Assembly (NCBI GenBank): GCA_963556195.1
Contig: CAUVYP010000579.1
Location: 930,001-994,000, forward strand
Length of the DNA stretch: 64,000 nucleotides
DNA from: Sepiola atlantica
Taxonomy: Eukaryota > Mollusca > Cephalopoda > Sepiida > Sepiolidae
Direction: 5' to 3'
In this document: positions 35,773 to 48,600 of the stretch, piece by piece
How the letters are laid out: each line of letters begins with the position of its first letter
Position numbering within the stretch: position 1 is the stretch's first letter
The notes under the pieces: generated by a model
Seen by the model: only the letters and a program-made list of their open reading frames with translations
What the model was told of the DNA's origin: nothing
The model's database searches: none
Translations under genes and position numbers: made by a program

Positions 35773-38700
35773 ATTTTGTTTATGTTTTGCGTATTCAGTT
35801 TGTATCGACATATCTCCGGGAGTACAAGAGCTGAACTTCTGAAACTTGGTACTTCAGTAGAAAATGTGTGTCCGCTAATGTCTGCAAAGTTTCAGAGCAC
35901 AATTCTTATAAATGTGGAAGTTATAAACAAAAGCGATATCAACTTAAAATCGCACTAAATTTTGTTGATGTTTTGCGTATTCAGTTTGTATCGACATATC
36001 TCCGGGAGTACAAGAGCTGAACTTCTGAAACTTGGTACTTCAGTAGAAAATGTGTGTCCGCTAATGTCGGCAAAGTTTCAGAGCACAATTTGTATAAATG
36101 TGGAAGTTATAAACACAAGCGATATCAACTTGAAATCGCACTAAATTTTGTTGATGTTTTGCGTATTCAGTTTGTATCGACATATCTCCGGGAGTACAAG
36201 AGCTGAACTTCTGAAACTTGGTACTTCAGTAGAAAATGTGTGTCCGCTAATGTCTGCAAAGTTTCGGAGCACAATTCTTATAAATGTGGAAGTTATAAAC
36301 AAAAGCGATATCAACTTAAAATCGCACTAAATTTTGTTGATGTTTTGCGTATTCAGTTTGTATCGACATATCTCCGGGAGTACAAGAGCTGAACTTCTGA
36401 AACTTGGTACTTCAGTAGAAAATGTGTGTCCGCTAATGTCTGCAAAGTTTCGGAGCACAATTCTTATAAATGTGGAAGTTATTAACAAAAGACCTATCAA
36501 CTTAAAATCGCACTAAATGTTGTTTATGTTTTGCGTATTCAGTTTGTATCGACATATCTCCGGGAGTACAAGAGCTGAACTTCTGAAACTTGGTACTTCA
36601 GTAGAAAATGTGTGTCCGCTAATGTCTGCAAAGTTTCGGAGCACAATTCTTATAAATGTGGAAGTTATAAACAAAAGCGATATACCTTTTAAATCGCACT
36701 AAATTTTGTTGATGTTTTGCGTATTCAGTTTGTATCGACATATCTCCGGGAGTACAAGAGCTGAACTTCTGAAACTCAGTACTTCAGTAGAAAATGTGTG
36801 TCCGCTAATGTCTGCAAAGTTTCAGAGCACAATTCTTATAAATGTGGAAGTTATAAACACAAGCGATATCAACTTAAAATCGCACTAAATTTTGTTGATG
36901 TTTTGCGTATTCAGTTTGTATCGACATATCTCCGGGAGTACAAGAGCTGAACTTCTGAAACTTGGAACTTCAGTAGAAAATGTGTGTCCGCTAATGTCTG
37001 CAAAGTTTCAGAGCACAATTCTTATAAATGTGGAAGTTATAAACACAAGCGATATCAACTTAAAATCGCACTAAATTTTGTTGATGTTTTGCGTATTCAG
37101 TTTGTATCGACATATCTCCGGGAGTACAAGAGCTGAACTTCTGAAACTTGGTACTTCAGTAGAAAATGTGTGTCCGCTAATGTCTGCAAAGTTTCGGAGC
37201 ACAATTCTTATAAATGTGGAAGTTATTAACAAAAGACCTATCAACTTAAAATCGCACTAAATTTTGTTTATGTTTTGCGTATTCAGTTTGTATCGACATA
37301 TCTCCGGGAGTACAAGAGCTGAACTTCTGAAACTTGGTACTTCAGTAGAAAATGTGTGTCCGCTAATGTCTGCAAAGTTTCAGAGCACAATTCTTATAAA
37401 TGTGGAAGTTATAAACAAAAGCGATATCAACTTAAAATCGCACTAAATTTTGTTGATGTTTTGCGTATTCAGTTTGTATCGACATATCTCCGGGAGTACA
37501 AGAGCTGAACTTCTGAAACTTGGTACTTCAGTAGAAAATGTGTGTCCGCTAATGTCTGCAAAGTTTCAGAGCACAATTTGTATACATGTGGAAGTTATAA
37601 ACACAAGCGATATCAACTTAAAATCGCACTAAATTTTGTTGATGTTTTGCGTATTCAGTTTGTATCGACATATCTCCGGGAGTACAAGAGCTGAACTTCT
37701 GAAACTTGGTACTTCAGTAGAAAATGTGTGTCCGCTAATGTCTGCAAAGTTTCGGAGCACAATTCTTATAAATGTGGAAGTTATAAACAAAAGCGATATC
37801 AACTTAAAATCGCACTGAATTTTGTTGATGTTTTGCGTATTCAGTTTGTATCGACATATCTCCGGGAGTACAAGAGCTGAACTTCTGAAACTTGGTACTT
37901 CAGTAGAAAATGTGTGTCCGCTAATGTCTGCAAAGTTTCGGAGCACAATTCTTATAAATGTGGAAGTTATTAACAAAAGACCTATCAACTTAAAATCGCA
38001 CTAAATGTTGTTTATGTTTTGCGTATTCAGTTTGTATCGACATATCTCCGGGAGTACAAGAGCTGAACTTCTGAAACTTGGTACTTCAGTAGAAAATGTG
38101 TGTCCGCTAATGTCTGCAAAGTTTCGGAGCACAATTCTTATAAATGTGGAAGTTATAAACAAAAGCGATATACCTTTTAAATCGCACTAAATTTTGTTGA
38201 TGTTTTGCGTATTCAGTTTGTATCGACATATCTCCGGGAGTACAAGAGCTGAACTTCTGAAACTTGGAACTTCAGTAGAAAATGTGTGTCCGCTAATGTC
38301 TGCAAAGTTTCAGAGCACAATTTGTATAAATGTGGAAGTTATAAACACAAGCGATATCAACTTAAAATCGCACTAAATTTTGTTGATGTTTTGCGTATTC
38401 AGTTTGTATCGACATATCTCCGGGAGTACAAGAGCTGAACTTCTGAAACTTGGAACTTCAGTAGAAAATGTGTGTCCGCTAATGTCTGCAAAGTTTCAGA
38501 GCACAATTTGTATAAATGTGGAAGTTATAAACACAAGCGATATCAACTTAAAATCGCACTAAATTTTGTTGATGTTTTGCGTATTCAGTTTGTATCGACA
38601 TATCTCCGGGAGTACAAGAGCTGAACTTCTGAAACTTGGTACTTCAGTAGAAAATGTGTGTCCGCTAATGTCTGCAAAGTTTCGGAGCACAATTCTTATA

Positions 38701-38934
38701 AATGTGGAAGTTATAAACAAAAGCGATATCAACTTAAAATCGCACTAAATTTTGTTGATGTTTTGCGTATTCAGTTTGTATCGACATATCTCCGGGAGTA
38801 CAAGAGCTGAACTTCTGAAACTTGGTACTTCAGTAGAAAATGTGTGTCCGCTAATGTCTGCAAAGTTTCGGAGCACAATTCTTATAAATGTGGAAGTTAT
38901 TAACAAAAGACCTATCAACTTAAAATCGCACTAA
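35773..38934 (+). repeat. m/n 17-mer HOR, copy 2, with n replaced
   Basis: Order MFa'-b-c-d-m-n-l*-d, then MFa'-b-c-d-m-b*-b*-c-d. The unit count equals copy 1, but the second n position (38191) has b* sequence. Other private changes: G at 36069 and 36132, C in TATACATG near 37585, and G at 37817. Confidence 0.88.
37816..37818 (+). other. TAA to TGA change in one unit
   Basis: G at 37817 changes the recurring TAA to TGA, so the plus-strand frame still ends. On the minus strand it removes a stop and joins two units into a 119-codon open frame (37629-37988) made only of antisense satellite. It is unique among the units and useful as a sequence tag. Confidence 0.9.
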
Positions 38935-40980
38935 ATTTTGTTTATGTTTTGCGTATTCAGTTTGTATCGACATATCTCCGGGAGTACAAGAGCTGAACTT
39001 CTGAAACTTGGTACTTCAGTAGAAAATGTGTGTCCGCTAATGTCTGCAAAGTTTCAGAGCACAATTTGTATAAATGTGGAAGTTATAAACACAAGCGATA
39101 TCAACTTAAAATCGCACTAAATTTTGTTGATGTTTTGCGTATTCAGTTTGTATCGACATATCTCCGGGAGTACAAGAGCTGAACTTCTGAAACTTGGTAC
39201 TTCAGTAGAAAATGTGTGTCCGCTAATGTCTGCAAAGTTTCAGAGCACAATTTGTATAAATGTGGAAGTTATAAACACAAGCGATATCAACTTAAAATCG
39301 CACTAAATTTTGTTGATGTTTTGCGTATTCAGTTTGTATCGACATATCTCCGGGAGTACAAGAGCTGAACTTCTGAAACTTGGTACTTCAGTAGAAAATG
39401 TGTGTCCGCTAATGTCTGCAAAGTTTCAGAGCACAATTCTTATAAATGTGGAAGTTATAAACAAAAGCGATATCAACTTAAAATCGCACTAAATTTTGTT
39501 GATGTTTTGCGTATTCAGTTTGTATCGACATATCTCCGGGAGTACAAGAGCTGAACTTCTGAAACTTGGTACTTCAGTAGAAAATGTGTGTCCGCTAATG
39601 TCTGCAAAGTTTCGGAGCACAATTCTTAGAAATGTGGAAGTTATTAACACAAGCGATATACCTTTTAAATCGCACTAAATTTTGTTGATGTTTTGCGTAT
39701 TCAGTTTGTATCGACATATCTCCGGGAGTACAAGAGCTGAACTTCTGAAACTTGGTACTTCAGTAGAAAATGTGTGTCCGCTAATGTCTGCGAAGTTTCA
39801 GAGCACAATTCTTATAAATGTGGAAGTTATAAACAAAAGCGATATCAACTTAAAATCGCACTAAATTTTGTTGATGTTTTGCGTATTCAGTTTGTATCGA
39901 CATATCTCCGGGAGTACAAGAGCTGAACTTCTGAAACTTGGAACTTCAGTAGAAAATGTGTGTCCGCTAATGTCTGCAAAGTTTCAGAGCACAATTTGTA
40001 TAAATGTGGAAGTTATAAACACAAGCGATATCAACTTAAAATCGCACTAAATTTTGTTGATGTTTTGCGTATTCAGTTTGTATCGACATATCTCCGGGAG
40101 TACAAGAGCTGAACTTCTGAAACTTGGTACTTCAGTAGAAAATGTGTGTCCGCTAATGTCTGCAAAGTTTCGGAGCACAATTCTTATAAATGTGGAAGTT
40201 ATTAACACAAGCGATATACCTTTTAAATCGCACTAAATTTTGTTGATGTTTTGCGTATTCAGTTTGTATCGACATATCTCCGGGAGTACAAGAGCTGAAC
40301 TTCTGAAACTTGGTACTTCAGTAGAAAATGTGTGTCCGCTAATGTCTGCGAAGTTTCAGAGCACAATTCTTATAAATGTGGAAGTTATAAACAAAAGCGA
40401 TATCAACTTAAAATCGCACTAAATTTTGTTGATGTTTTGCGTATTCAGTTTGTATCGACATATCTCCGGGAGTACAAGAGCTGAACTTCTGAAACTTGGA
40501 ACTTCAGTAGAAAATGTGTGTCCGCTAATGTCTGCAAAGTTTCAGAGCACAATTTGTATAAATGTGGAAGTTATAAACACAAGCGATATCAACTTAAAAT
40601 CGCACTAAATTTTGTTGATGTTTTGCGTATTCAGTTTGTATCGACATATCTCCGGGAGTACAAGAGCTGAACTTCTGAAACTTGGTACTTCAGTAGAAAA
40701 TGTGTGTCCGCTAATGTCTGCAAAGTTTCGGAGCACAATTCTTATAAATGTGGAAGTTATGAACAAAAGCGATATCAACTTAAAATCGCACTAAATTTTG
40801 TTGATGTTTTGCGTATTCAGTTTGTATCGACATATCTCCGGGAGTACAAGAGCTGAACTTCTGAAACTTGGTACTTCAGTAGAAAATGTGTGTCCGCTAA
40901 TGTCTGCAAAGTTTCGGAGCACAATTCTTATAAATGTGGAAGTTATTAACAAAAGACCTATCAACTTAAAATCGCACTAA
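38935..40980 (+). repeat. Units 210-220: [MFb]-b-a'-j, a-b*-j, a-b*-c-d
   Basis: The unit at 38935 has the T9 head of MFa' but b-type bases at 133-134 and 158, a combination seen once. The j at 39493 has a private G (CTTAGAAAT). a-b*-j at 39679-40236 is a three-unit step lacking the usual c-d. The c at 40609 has G at 40761, as at 34065. Confidence 0.85.
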
Positions 40981-42654
40981 ATTTTGTTTATGTTTTGCGT
41001 ATTCAGTTTGTATCGACATATCTCCGGGAGTACAAGAGCTGAACTTCTGAAACTTGGTACTTCAGTAGAAAATGTGTGTCCGCTAATGTCTGCAAAGTTT
41101 CAGAGCACAATTCTTATAAATGTGGAAGTTATAAACAAAAGCGATATCAACTTAAAATCGCACTAAATTTTGTTGATGTTTTGCGTATTCAGTTTGTATC
41201 GACATATCTCCGGGAGTACAAGAGCTGAACTTCTGAAACTTGGTACTTCAGTAGAAAATGTGTGTCCGCTAATGTCTGCAAAGTTTCAGAGCACAATTTG
41301 TATAAATGTGGAAGTTATAAACACAAGCGATATCAACTTAAAATCGCACTAAATTTTGTTGATGTTTTGCGTATTCAGTTTGTATCGACATATCTCCGGG
41401 AGTACAAGAGCTGAACTTCTGAAACTTGGTACTTCAGTAGAAAATGTGTGTCCGCTAATGTCTGCAAAGTTTCGGAGCACAATTCTTATAAATGTGGAAG
41501 TTATAAACAAAAGCGATATCAACTTAAAATCGCACTAAATTTTGTTGATGTTTTGCGTATTCAGTTTGTATCGACATATCTCCGGGAGTACAAGAGCTGA
41601 ACTTCTGAAACTTGGTACTTCAGTAGAAAATGTGTGTCCGCTAATGTCTGCAAAGTTTCGGAGCACAATTCTTATAAATGTGGAAGTTATTAACAAAAGA
41701 CCTATCAACTTAAAATCGCACTAAATGTTGTTTATGTTTTGCGTATTCAGTTTGTATCGACATATCTCCGGGAGTACAAGAGCTGAACTTCTGAAACTTG
41801 GTACTTCAGTAGAAAATGTGTGTCCGCTAATGTCTGCAAAGTTTCGGAGCACAATTCTTATAAATGTGGAAGTTATAAACAAAAGCGATATACCTTTTAA
41901 ATCGCACTAAATTTTGTTGATGTTTTGCGTATTCAGTTTGTATCGACATATCTCCGGGAGTACAAGAGCTGAACTTCTGAAACTCAGTACTTCAGTAGAA
42001 AATGTGTGTCCGCTAATGTCTGCAAAGTTTCAGAGCACAATTCTTATAAATGTGGAAGTTATAAACACAAGCGATATCAACTTAAAATCGCACTAAATTT
42101 TGTTGATGTTTTGCGTATTCAGTTTGTATCGACATATCTCCGGGAGTACAAGAGCTGAACTTCTGAAACTTGGAACTTCAGTAGAAAATGTGTGTCCGCT
42201 AATGTCTGCAAAGTTTCAGAGCACAATTTGTATAAATGTGGAAGTTATAAACACAAGCGATATCAACTTAAAATCGCACTAAATTTTGTTGATGTTTTGC
42301 GTATTCAGTTTGTATCGACATATCTCCGGGAGTACAAGAGCTGAACTTCTGAAACTTGGTACTTCAGTAGAAAATGTGTGTCCGCTAATGTCTGCAAAGT
42401 TTCGGAGCACAATTCTTATAAATGTGGAAGTTATAAACAAAAGCGATATCAACTTAAAATCGCACTAAATTTTGTTGATGTTTTGCGTATTCAGTTTGTA
42501 TCGACATATCTCCGGGAGTACAAGAGCTGAACTTCTGAAACTTGGTACTTCAGTAGAAAATGTGTGTCCGCTAATGTCTGCAAAGTTTCGGAGCACAATT
42601 CTTATAAATGTGGAAGTTATTAACAAAAGACCTATCAACTTAAAATCGCACTAA
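40981..42654 (+). repeat. m/n 9-mer HOR: MFa'-b-c-d-m-n-b*-c-d
   Basis: Equals the second part of the m/n 17-mer (31123-32796, 61067-62740) but without the preceding 8-mer. Confidence 0.88.
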
Positions 42655-44142
42655 ATTTTGTTTATGTTTTGCGTATTCAGTTTGTATCGACATATCTCCG
42701 GGAGTACAAGAGCTGAACTTCTGAAACTTGGTACTTCAGTAGAAAATGTGTGTCCGCTAATGTCTGCAAAGTTTCAGAGCACAATTCTTATAAATGTGGA
42801 AGTTATAAACAAAAGCGATATCAACTTAAAATCGCACTAAATTTTGTTGATGTTTTGCGTATTCAGTTTGTATCGACATATCTCCGGGAGTACAAGAGCT
42901 GAACTTCTGAAACTTGGTACTTCAGTAGAAAATGTGTGTCCGCTAATGTCTGCAAAGTTTCAGAGCACAATTTGTATAAATGTGGAAGTTATAAACACAA
43001 GCGATATCAACTTAAAATCGCACTAAATTTTGTTGATGTTTTGCGTATTCAGTTTGTATCGACATATCTCCGGGAGTACAAGAGCTGAACTTCTGAAACT
43101 TGGTACTTCAGTAGAAAATGTGTGTCCGCTAATGTCTGCAAAGTTTCAGAGCACAATTCTTATAAATGTGGAAGTTATAAACAAAAGCGATATCAACTTA
43201 AAATCGCACTAAATTTTGTTGATGTTTTGCGTATTCAGTTTGTATCGACATATCTCCGGGAGTACAAGAGCTGAACTTCTGAAACTTGGTACTTCAGTAG
43301 AAAATGTGTGTCCGCTAATGTCTGCAAAGTTTCGGAGCACAATTCTTATAAATGTGGAAGTTATTAACACAAGCGATATACCTTTTAAATCGCACTAAAT
43401 TTTGTTGATGTTTTGCGTATTCAGTTTGTATCGACATATCTCCGGGAGTACAAGAGCTGAACTTCTGAAACTTGGTACTTCAGTAGAAAATGTGTGTCCG
43501 CTAATGTCTGCGAAGTTTCAGAGCACAATTCTTATAAATGTGGAAGTTATAAACAAAAGCGATATCAACTTAAAATCGCACTAAATTTTGTTGATGTTTT
43601 GCGTATTCAGTTTGTATCGACATATCTCCGGGAGTACAAGAGCTGAACTTCTGAAACTTGGAACTTCAGTAGAAAATGTGTGTCCGCTAATGTCTGCAAA
43701 GTTTCAGAGCACAATTTGTATAAATGTGGAAGTTATAAACACAAGCGATATCAACTTAAAATCGCACTAAATTTTGTTGATGTTTTGCGTATTCAGTTTG
43801 TATCGACATATCTCCGGGAGTACAAGAGCTGAACTTCTGAAACTTGGTACTTCAGTAGAAAATGTGTGTCCGCTAATGTCTGCAAAGTTTCGGAGCACAA
43901 TTCTTATAAATGTGGAAGTTATAAACAAAAGCGATATCAACTTAAAATCGCACTAAATTTTGTTGATGTTTTGCGTATTCAGTTTGTATCGACATATCTC
44001 CGGGAGTACAAGAGCTGAACTTCTGAAACTTGGTACTTCAGTAGAAAATGTGTGTCCGCTAATGTCTGCAAAGTTTCGGAGCACAATTCTTATAAATGTG
44101 GAAGTTATTAACAAAAGACCTATCAACTTAAAATCGCACTAA
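42655..44142 (+). repeat. 8-mer HOR: MFa'-b-a'-j-a-b*-c-d
   Basis: Same order as 8059, 24799, 28147 and 53257. It is followed by a shortened m/n block. Confidence 0.88.
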
Positions 44143-45072
44143 ATTTTGTTTATGTTTTGCGTATTCAGTTTGTATCGACATATCTCCGGGAGTACAAGAG
44201 CTGAACTTCTGAAACTTGGTACTTCAGTAGAAAATGTGTGTCCGCTAATGTCTGCAAAGTTTCAGAGCACAATTCTTATAAATGTGGAAGTTATAAACAA
44301 AAGCGATATCAACTTAAAATCGCACTAAATTTTGTTGATGTTTTGCGTATTCAGTTTGTATCGACATATCTCCGGGAGTACAAGAGCTGGACTTCTGAAA
44401 CTTGGTACTTCAGTAGAAAATGTGTGTCCGCTAATGTCTGCAAAGTTTCAGAGCACAATTTGTATAAATGTGGAAGTTATAAACACAAGCGATATCAACT
44501 TAAAATCGCACTAAATTTTGTTGATGTTTTGCGTATTCAGTTTGTATCGACATATCTCCGGGAGTACAAGAGCTGAACTTCTGAAACTTGGTACTTCAGT
44601 AGAAAATGTGTGTCCGCTAATGTCTGCAAAGTTTCGGAGCACAATTCTTATAAATGTGGAAGTTATTAACAAAAGACCTATCAACTTAAAATCGCACTAA
44701 ATGTTGTTTATGTTTTGCGTATTCAGTTTGTATCGACATATCTCCGGGAGTACAAGAGCTGAACTTCTGAAACTTGGTACTTCAGTAGAAAATGTGTGTC
44801 CGCTAATGTCTGCAAAGTTTCGGAGCACAATTCTTATAAATGTGGAAGTTATAAACAAAAGCGATATACCTTTTAAATCGCACTAAATTTTGTTGATGTT
44901 TTGCGTATTCAGTTTGTATCGACATATCTCCGGGAGTACAAGAGCTGAACTTCTGAAACTCAGTACTTCAGTAGAAAATGTGTGTCCGCTAATGTCTGCA
45001 AAGTTTCAGAGCACAATTCTTATAAATGTGGAAGTTATAAACACAAGCGATATCAACTTAAAATCGCACTAA
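44143..45072 (+). repeat. Units 238-242: MFa'-b-d-m-n, end of the m/n regime
   Basis: A shortened m/n block lacking the usual c between b and d. The b unit (44329) has G at 44390 (AGCTGGACTT), which removes a TGA in another frame and gives a meaningless 112-codon open frame at 44238-44576. Confidence 0.85.
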
Positions 45073-45630
45073 ATTTTGTTGATGTTTTGCGTATTCAGTT
45101 TGTATCGACATATCTCCGGGAGTACAAGAGCTGAACTTCTAAAACTTGGTACTTCAGTAGAAAATGTGTGTCCGCTAATGTCTGCAAAGTTTCGGAGCAC
45201 AATTCTTATAAATGTGGAAGTTATTAACAAAAGACCTATCAACTTTAAATCGCACTAAATTTTGTTTATGTTTTGCGTATTCAGTTTGTATCGACATATC
45301 TTCGGGAGTACAAGAGCTGACCTTCTGAAACTTCGTACATCAGTAGAAAATGTGTGTCCGCTATTGTCTGCAAAGTTTCGGAGCTCAATTCTCATAAATG
45401 TGGAAGTTATAAACGAAAGCGATATCAACTTAAAATCGCACTAAATTTTGTTGATGTTTTGCGTATTCAGTTTGTATCGACATATCTCCGGGAGTACAAG
45501 AGCTGAACTTCTTAAACTTGGTACTTCAGTAGAAAATGTGTGTCCGCTAATGTCTGCAAAGTTACGGAGCACAATTCTTATAAATGTGGAAGTTATAAAC
45601 ACAAGCGATATCAACTTAAAATCGCACTAA
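45073..45630 (+). repeat. Diverged junction units 243-245: d/f, g-like, k
   Basis: Three adjacent units with an unusual load of private changes: A at 45141; T at 45302 in the normally invariant CTCCGGG; T at 45385; G at pos 157 (AAACGAAAG, otherwise only at base 31 of this window); and T at 45513. They separate the m/n regime from the copied 10-mer region. The g-like unit plus k reproduce the left edge of the window. Confidence 0.85.
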
Positions 45631-48600
45631 ATTTTGTTGATGTTTTGCGTATTCAGTTTGTATCGACATATCTCCGGGAGTACAAGAGCTGAACTTCTGA
45701 AACTTGGTACTTCAGTAGAAAATGTGTGTCCGCTAATGTCTGCAAAGTTTCGGAGCACAATTCTTATAAATGTGGAAGTTATAAACAAAAGCGATATCAA
45801 CTTAAAATCGCACTAAATTTTGTTGATGTTTTGCGTATTCAGTTTGTATCGACATATCTCCGGGAGTACAAGAGCTGAACTTCTGAAACTTGGTACTTCA
45901 GTAGAAAATGTGTGTCCGCTAATGTCTGCAAAGTTTCGGAGCACAATTCTTATAAATGTGGAAGTTATTAACAAAAGACCTATCAACTTAAAATCGCACT
46001 AAATTTTGTTTATGTTTTGCGTATTCAGTTTGTATCGACATATCTCCGGGAGTACAAGAGCTGAACTTCTGAAACTTGGTACTTCAGTAGAAAATGTGTG
46101 TCCGCTAATGTCTGCAAAGTTTCGGAGCACAATTCTTATAAATGTGGAAGTTATTAACAAAAGACCTATCAACTTTAAATCGCACTAAATTTTGTTTATG
46201 TTTTGCGTATTCAGTTTGTATCGACATATCTCCGGGAGTACAAGAGCTGACCTTCTGAAACTTCGTACATCAGTAGAAAATGTGTGTCCGCTATTGTCTG
46301 CAAAGTCTCGGAGCACAATTCTCATAAATGTGGAAGTTATACACAAAAGCGATATCAACTTTAAATCGCACTAAATTTTGTTGATGTTTTGCGTATTCAG
46401 TTTGTATCGACATATCTCCGGGAGTACAAGAGCTGAACTTCTGAAACTTGGTACTTCAGTAGAAAATGTGTGTCCGCTAATGTCTGCAAAGTTACAGAGC
46501 ACAATTCTTATAAATGTGGAAGTTATAAACACAAGCGATATCAACTTAAAATCGCACTAAATTTTGTTGATGTTTTGCGTATTCAGTTTGTATCGACATA
46601 TCTCCGGGAGTAAAAGAGCTGAACTTCTGAAACTTGGTACTTCAGTAGAAAATGTGTGTCCGCTAATGTCTGCAAAGTTTCGGAGCACAATTCTTATAAA
46701 TGTGGAAGTTATAAACAAAAGCGATATCAACTTAAAATCGCACTAAATTTTGTTGATGTTTTGCGTATTCAGTTTGTATCGACATATCTCCGGGAGTACA
46801 AGAGCTGAACTTCTGAAACTTGGTACTTCAGTAGAAAATGTGTGTCCGCTAATGTCTGCAAAGTTTCGGAGCACAATTCTTATAAATGTGGAAGTTATTA
46901 ACACAAGCGATATACCTTTTAAATCGCACTAAATTTTGTTGATGTTTTGCGTATTCAGTTTGTATCGACATATCTCCGGGAGTACAAGAGCTGAACTTCT
47001 GAAACTTGGTACTTCAGTAGAAAATGTGTGTCCGCTAATGTCTGCGAAGTTTCAGAGCACAATTCTTATAAATGTGGAAGTTATAAACAAAAGCGATATC
47101 AACTTAAAATCGCACTAAATTTTGTTGATGTTTTGCGTATTCAGTTTGTATCGACATATCTCCGGGAGTACAAGAGCTGAACTTCTGAAACTTGGAACTT
47201 CAGTAGAAAATGTGTGTCCGCTAATGTCTGCAAAGTTTCAGAGCACAATTTGTATAAATGTGGAAGTTATAAACACAAGCGATATCAACTTAAAATCGCA
47301 CTAAATTTTGTTGATGTTTTGCGTATTCAGTTTGTATCGACATATCTCCGGGAGTACAAGAGCTGAACTTCTGAAACTTGGTACTTCAGTAGAAAATGTG
47401 TGTCCGCTAATGTCTGCAAAGTTTCGGAGCACAATTCTTATAAATGTGGAAGTTATAAACAAAAGCGATATCAACTTAAAATCGCACTAAATTTTGTTGA
47501 TGTTTTGCGTATTCAGTTTGTATCGACATATCTCCGGGAGTACAAGAGCTGAACTTCTGAAACTTGGTACTTCAGTAGAAAATGTGTGTCCGCTAATGTC
47601 TGCAAAGTTTCGGAGCACAATTCTTATAAATGTGGAAGTTATTAACAAAAGACCTATCAACTTTAAATCGCACTAAATTTTGTTTATGTTTTGCGTATTC
47701 AGTTTGTATCGACATATCTCCGGGAGTACAAGAGCTGACCTTCTGAAACTTCGTACATCAGTAGAAAATGTGTGTCCGCTATTGTCTGCAAAGTTTCGGA
47801 GCACAATTCTCATTAATGTGGAAGTTATAAACAAAAGCGATATCAACTTTAAATCGCACTAAATTTTGTTGATGTTTTGCGTATTCAGTTTGTATCGACA
47901 TATCTCCGGGAGTACAAGAGCTGAACTTCTGAAACTTGGTACTTCAGTAGAAAATGTGTGTCCGCTAATGTCTGCGAAGTTTCAGAGCACAATTCTTATA
48001 AATGTGGAAGTTATAAACAAAAGCGATATCAACTTACAATCGCACTAAATTTTGTTGATGTTTTGCGTATTCAGTTTGTATCGACATATCTCCGGGAGTA
48101 CAAGAGCTGAACTTCTGAAACTTGGTACTTCAGTAGAAAATGTGTGTCCGCTAATGTCTGCAAAGTTTCAGAGCACAATTTGTATAAATGTGGAAGTTAT
48201 AAACACAAGCGATATCAACTTAAAATCGCACTAAATTTTGTTGATGTTTTGCGTATTCAGTTTGTATCGACATATCTCCGGGAGTACAAGAGCTGAACTT
48301 CTGAAACTTGGTACTTCAGTAGAAAATGTGTGTCCGCTAATGTCTGCAAAGTTTCGGAGCACAATTCTTATAAATGTGGAAGTTATAAACAAAAGCGATA
48401 TCAACTTAAAATCGCACTAAATTTTGTTAGTGTTTTGCGTATTCAGTTTGTATCGACATATCTCCGGGAGTACAAGAGCTGAACTTCTGAAACTTGGTAC
48501 TTCAGTAGAAAATGTGTGTCCGCTAATGTCTGCAAAGTTTCGGAGCACAATTCTTATAAATGTGGAAGTTATTAACAAAAGACCTATCAACTTAAAATCG

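Noticed and set aside
37629..37988. 119-codon minus-strand open frame
   Set aside because: It exists only because G at 37817 removes one antisense stop between two satellite units; no other unit pair has it.
44238..44576. 112-codon plus-strand open frame in another phase
   Set aside because: It is created by the single G at 44390 that removes a TGA; the content is ordinary satellite.
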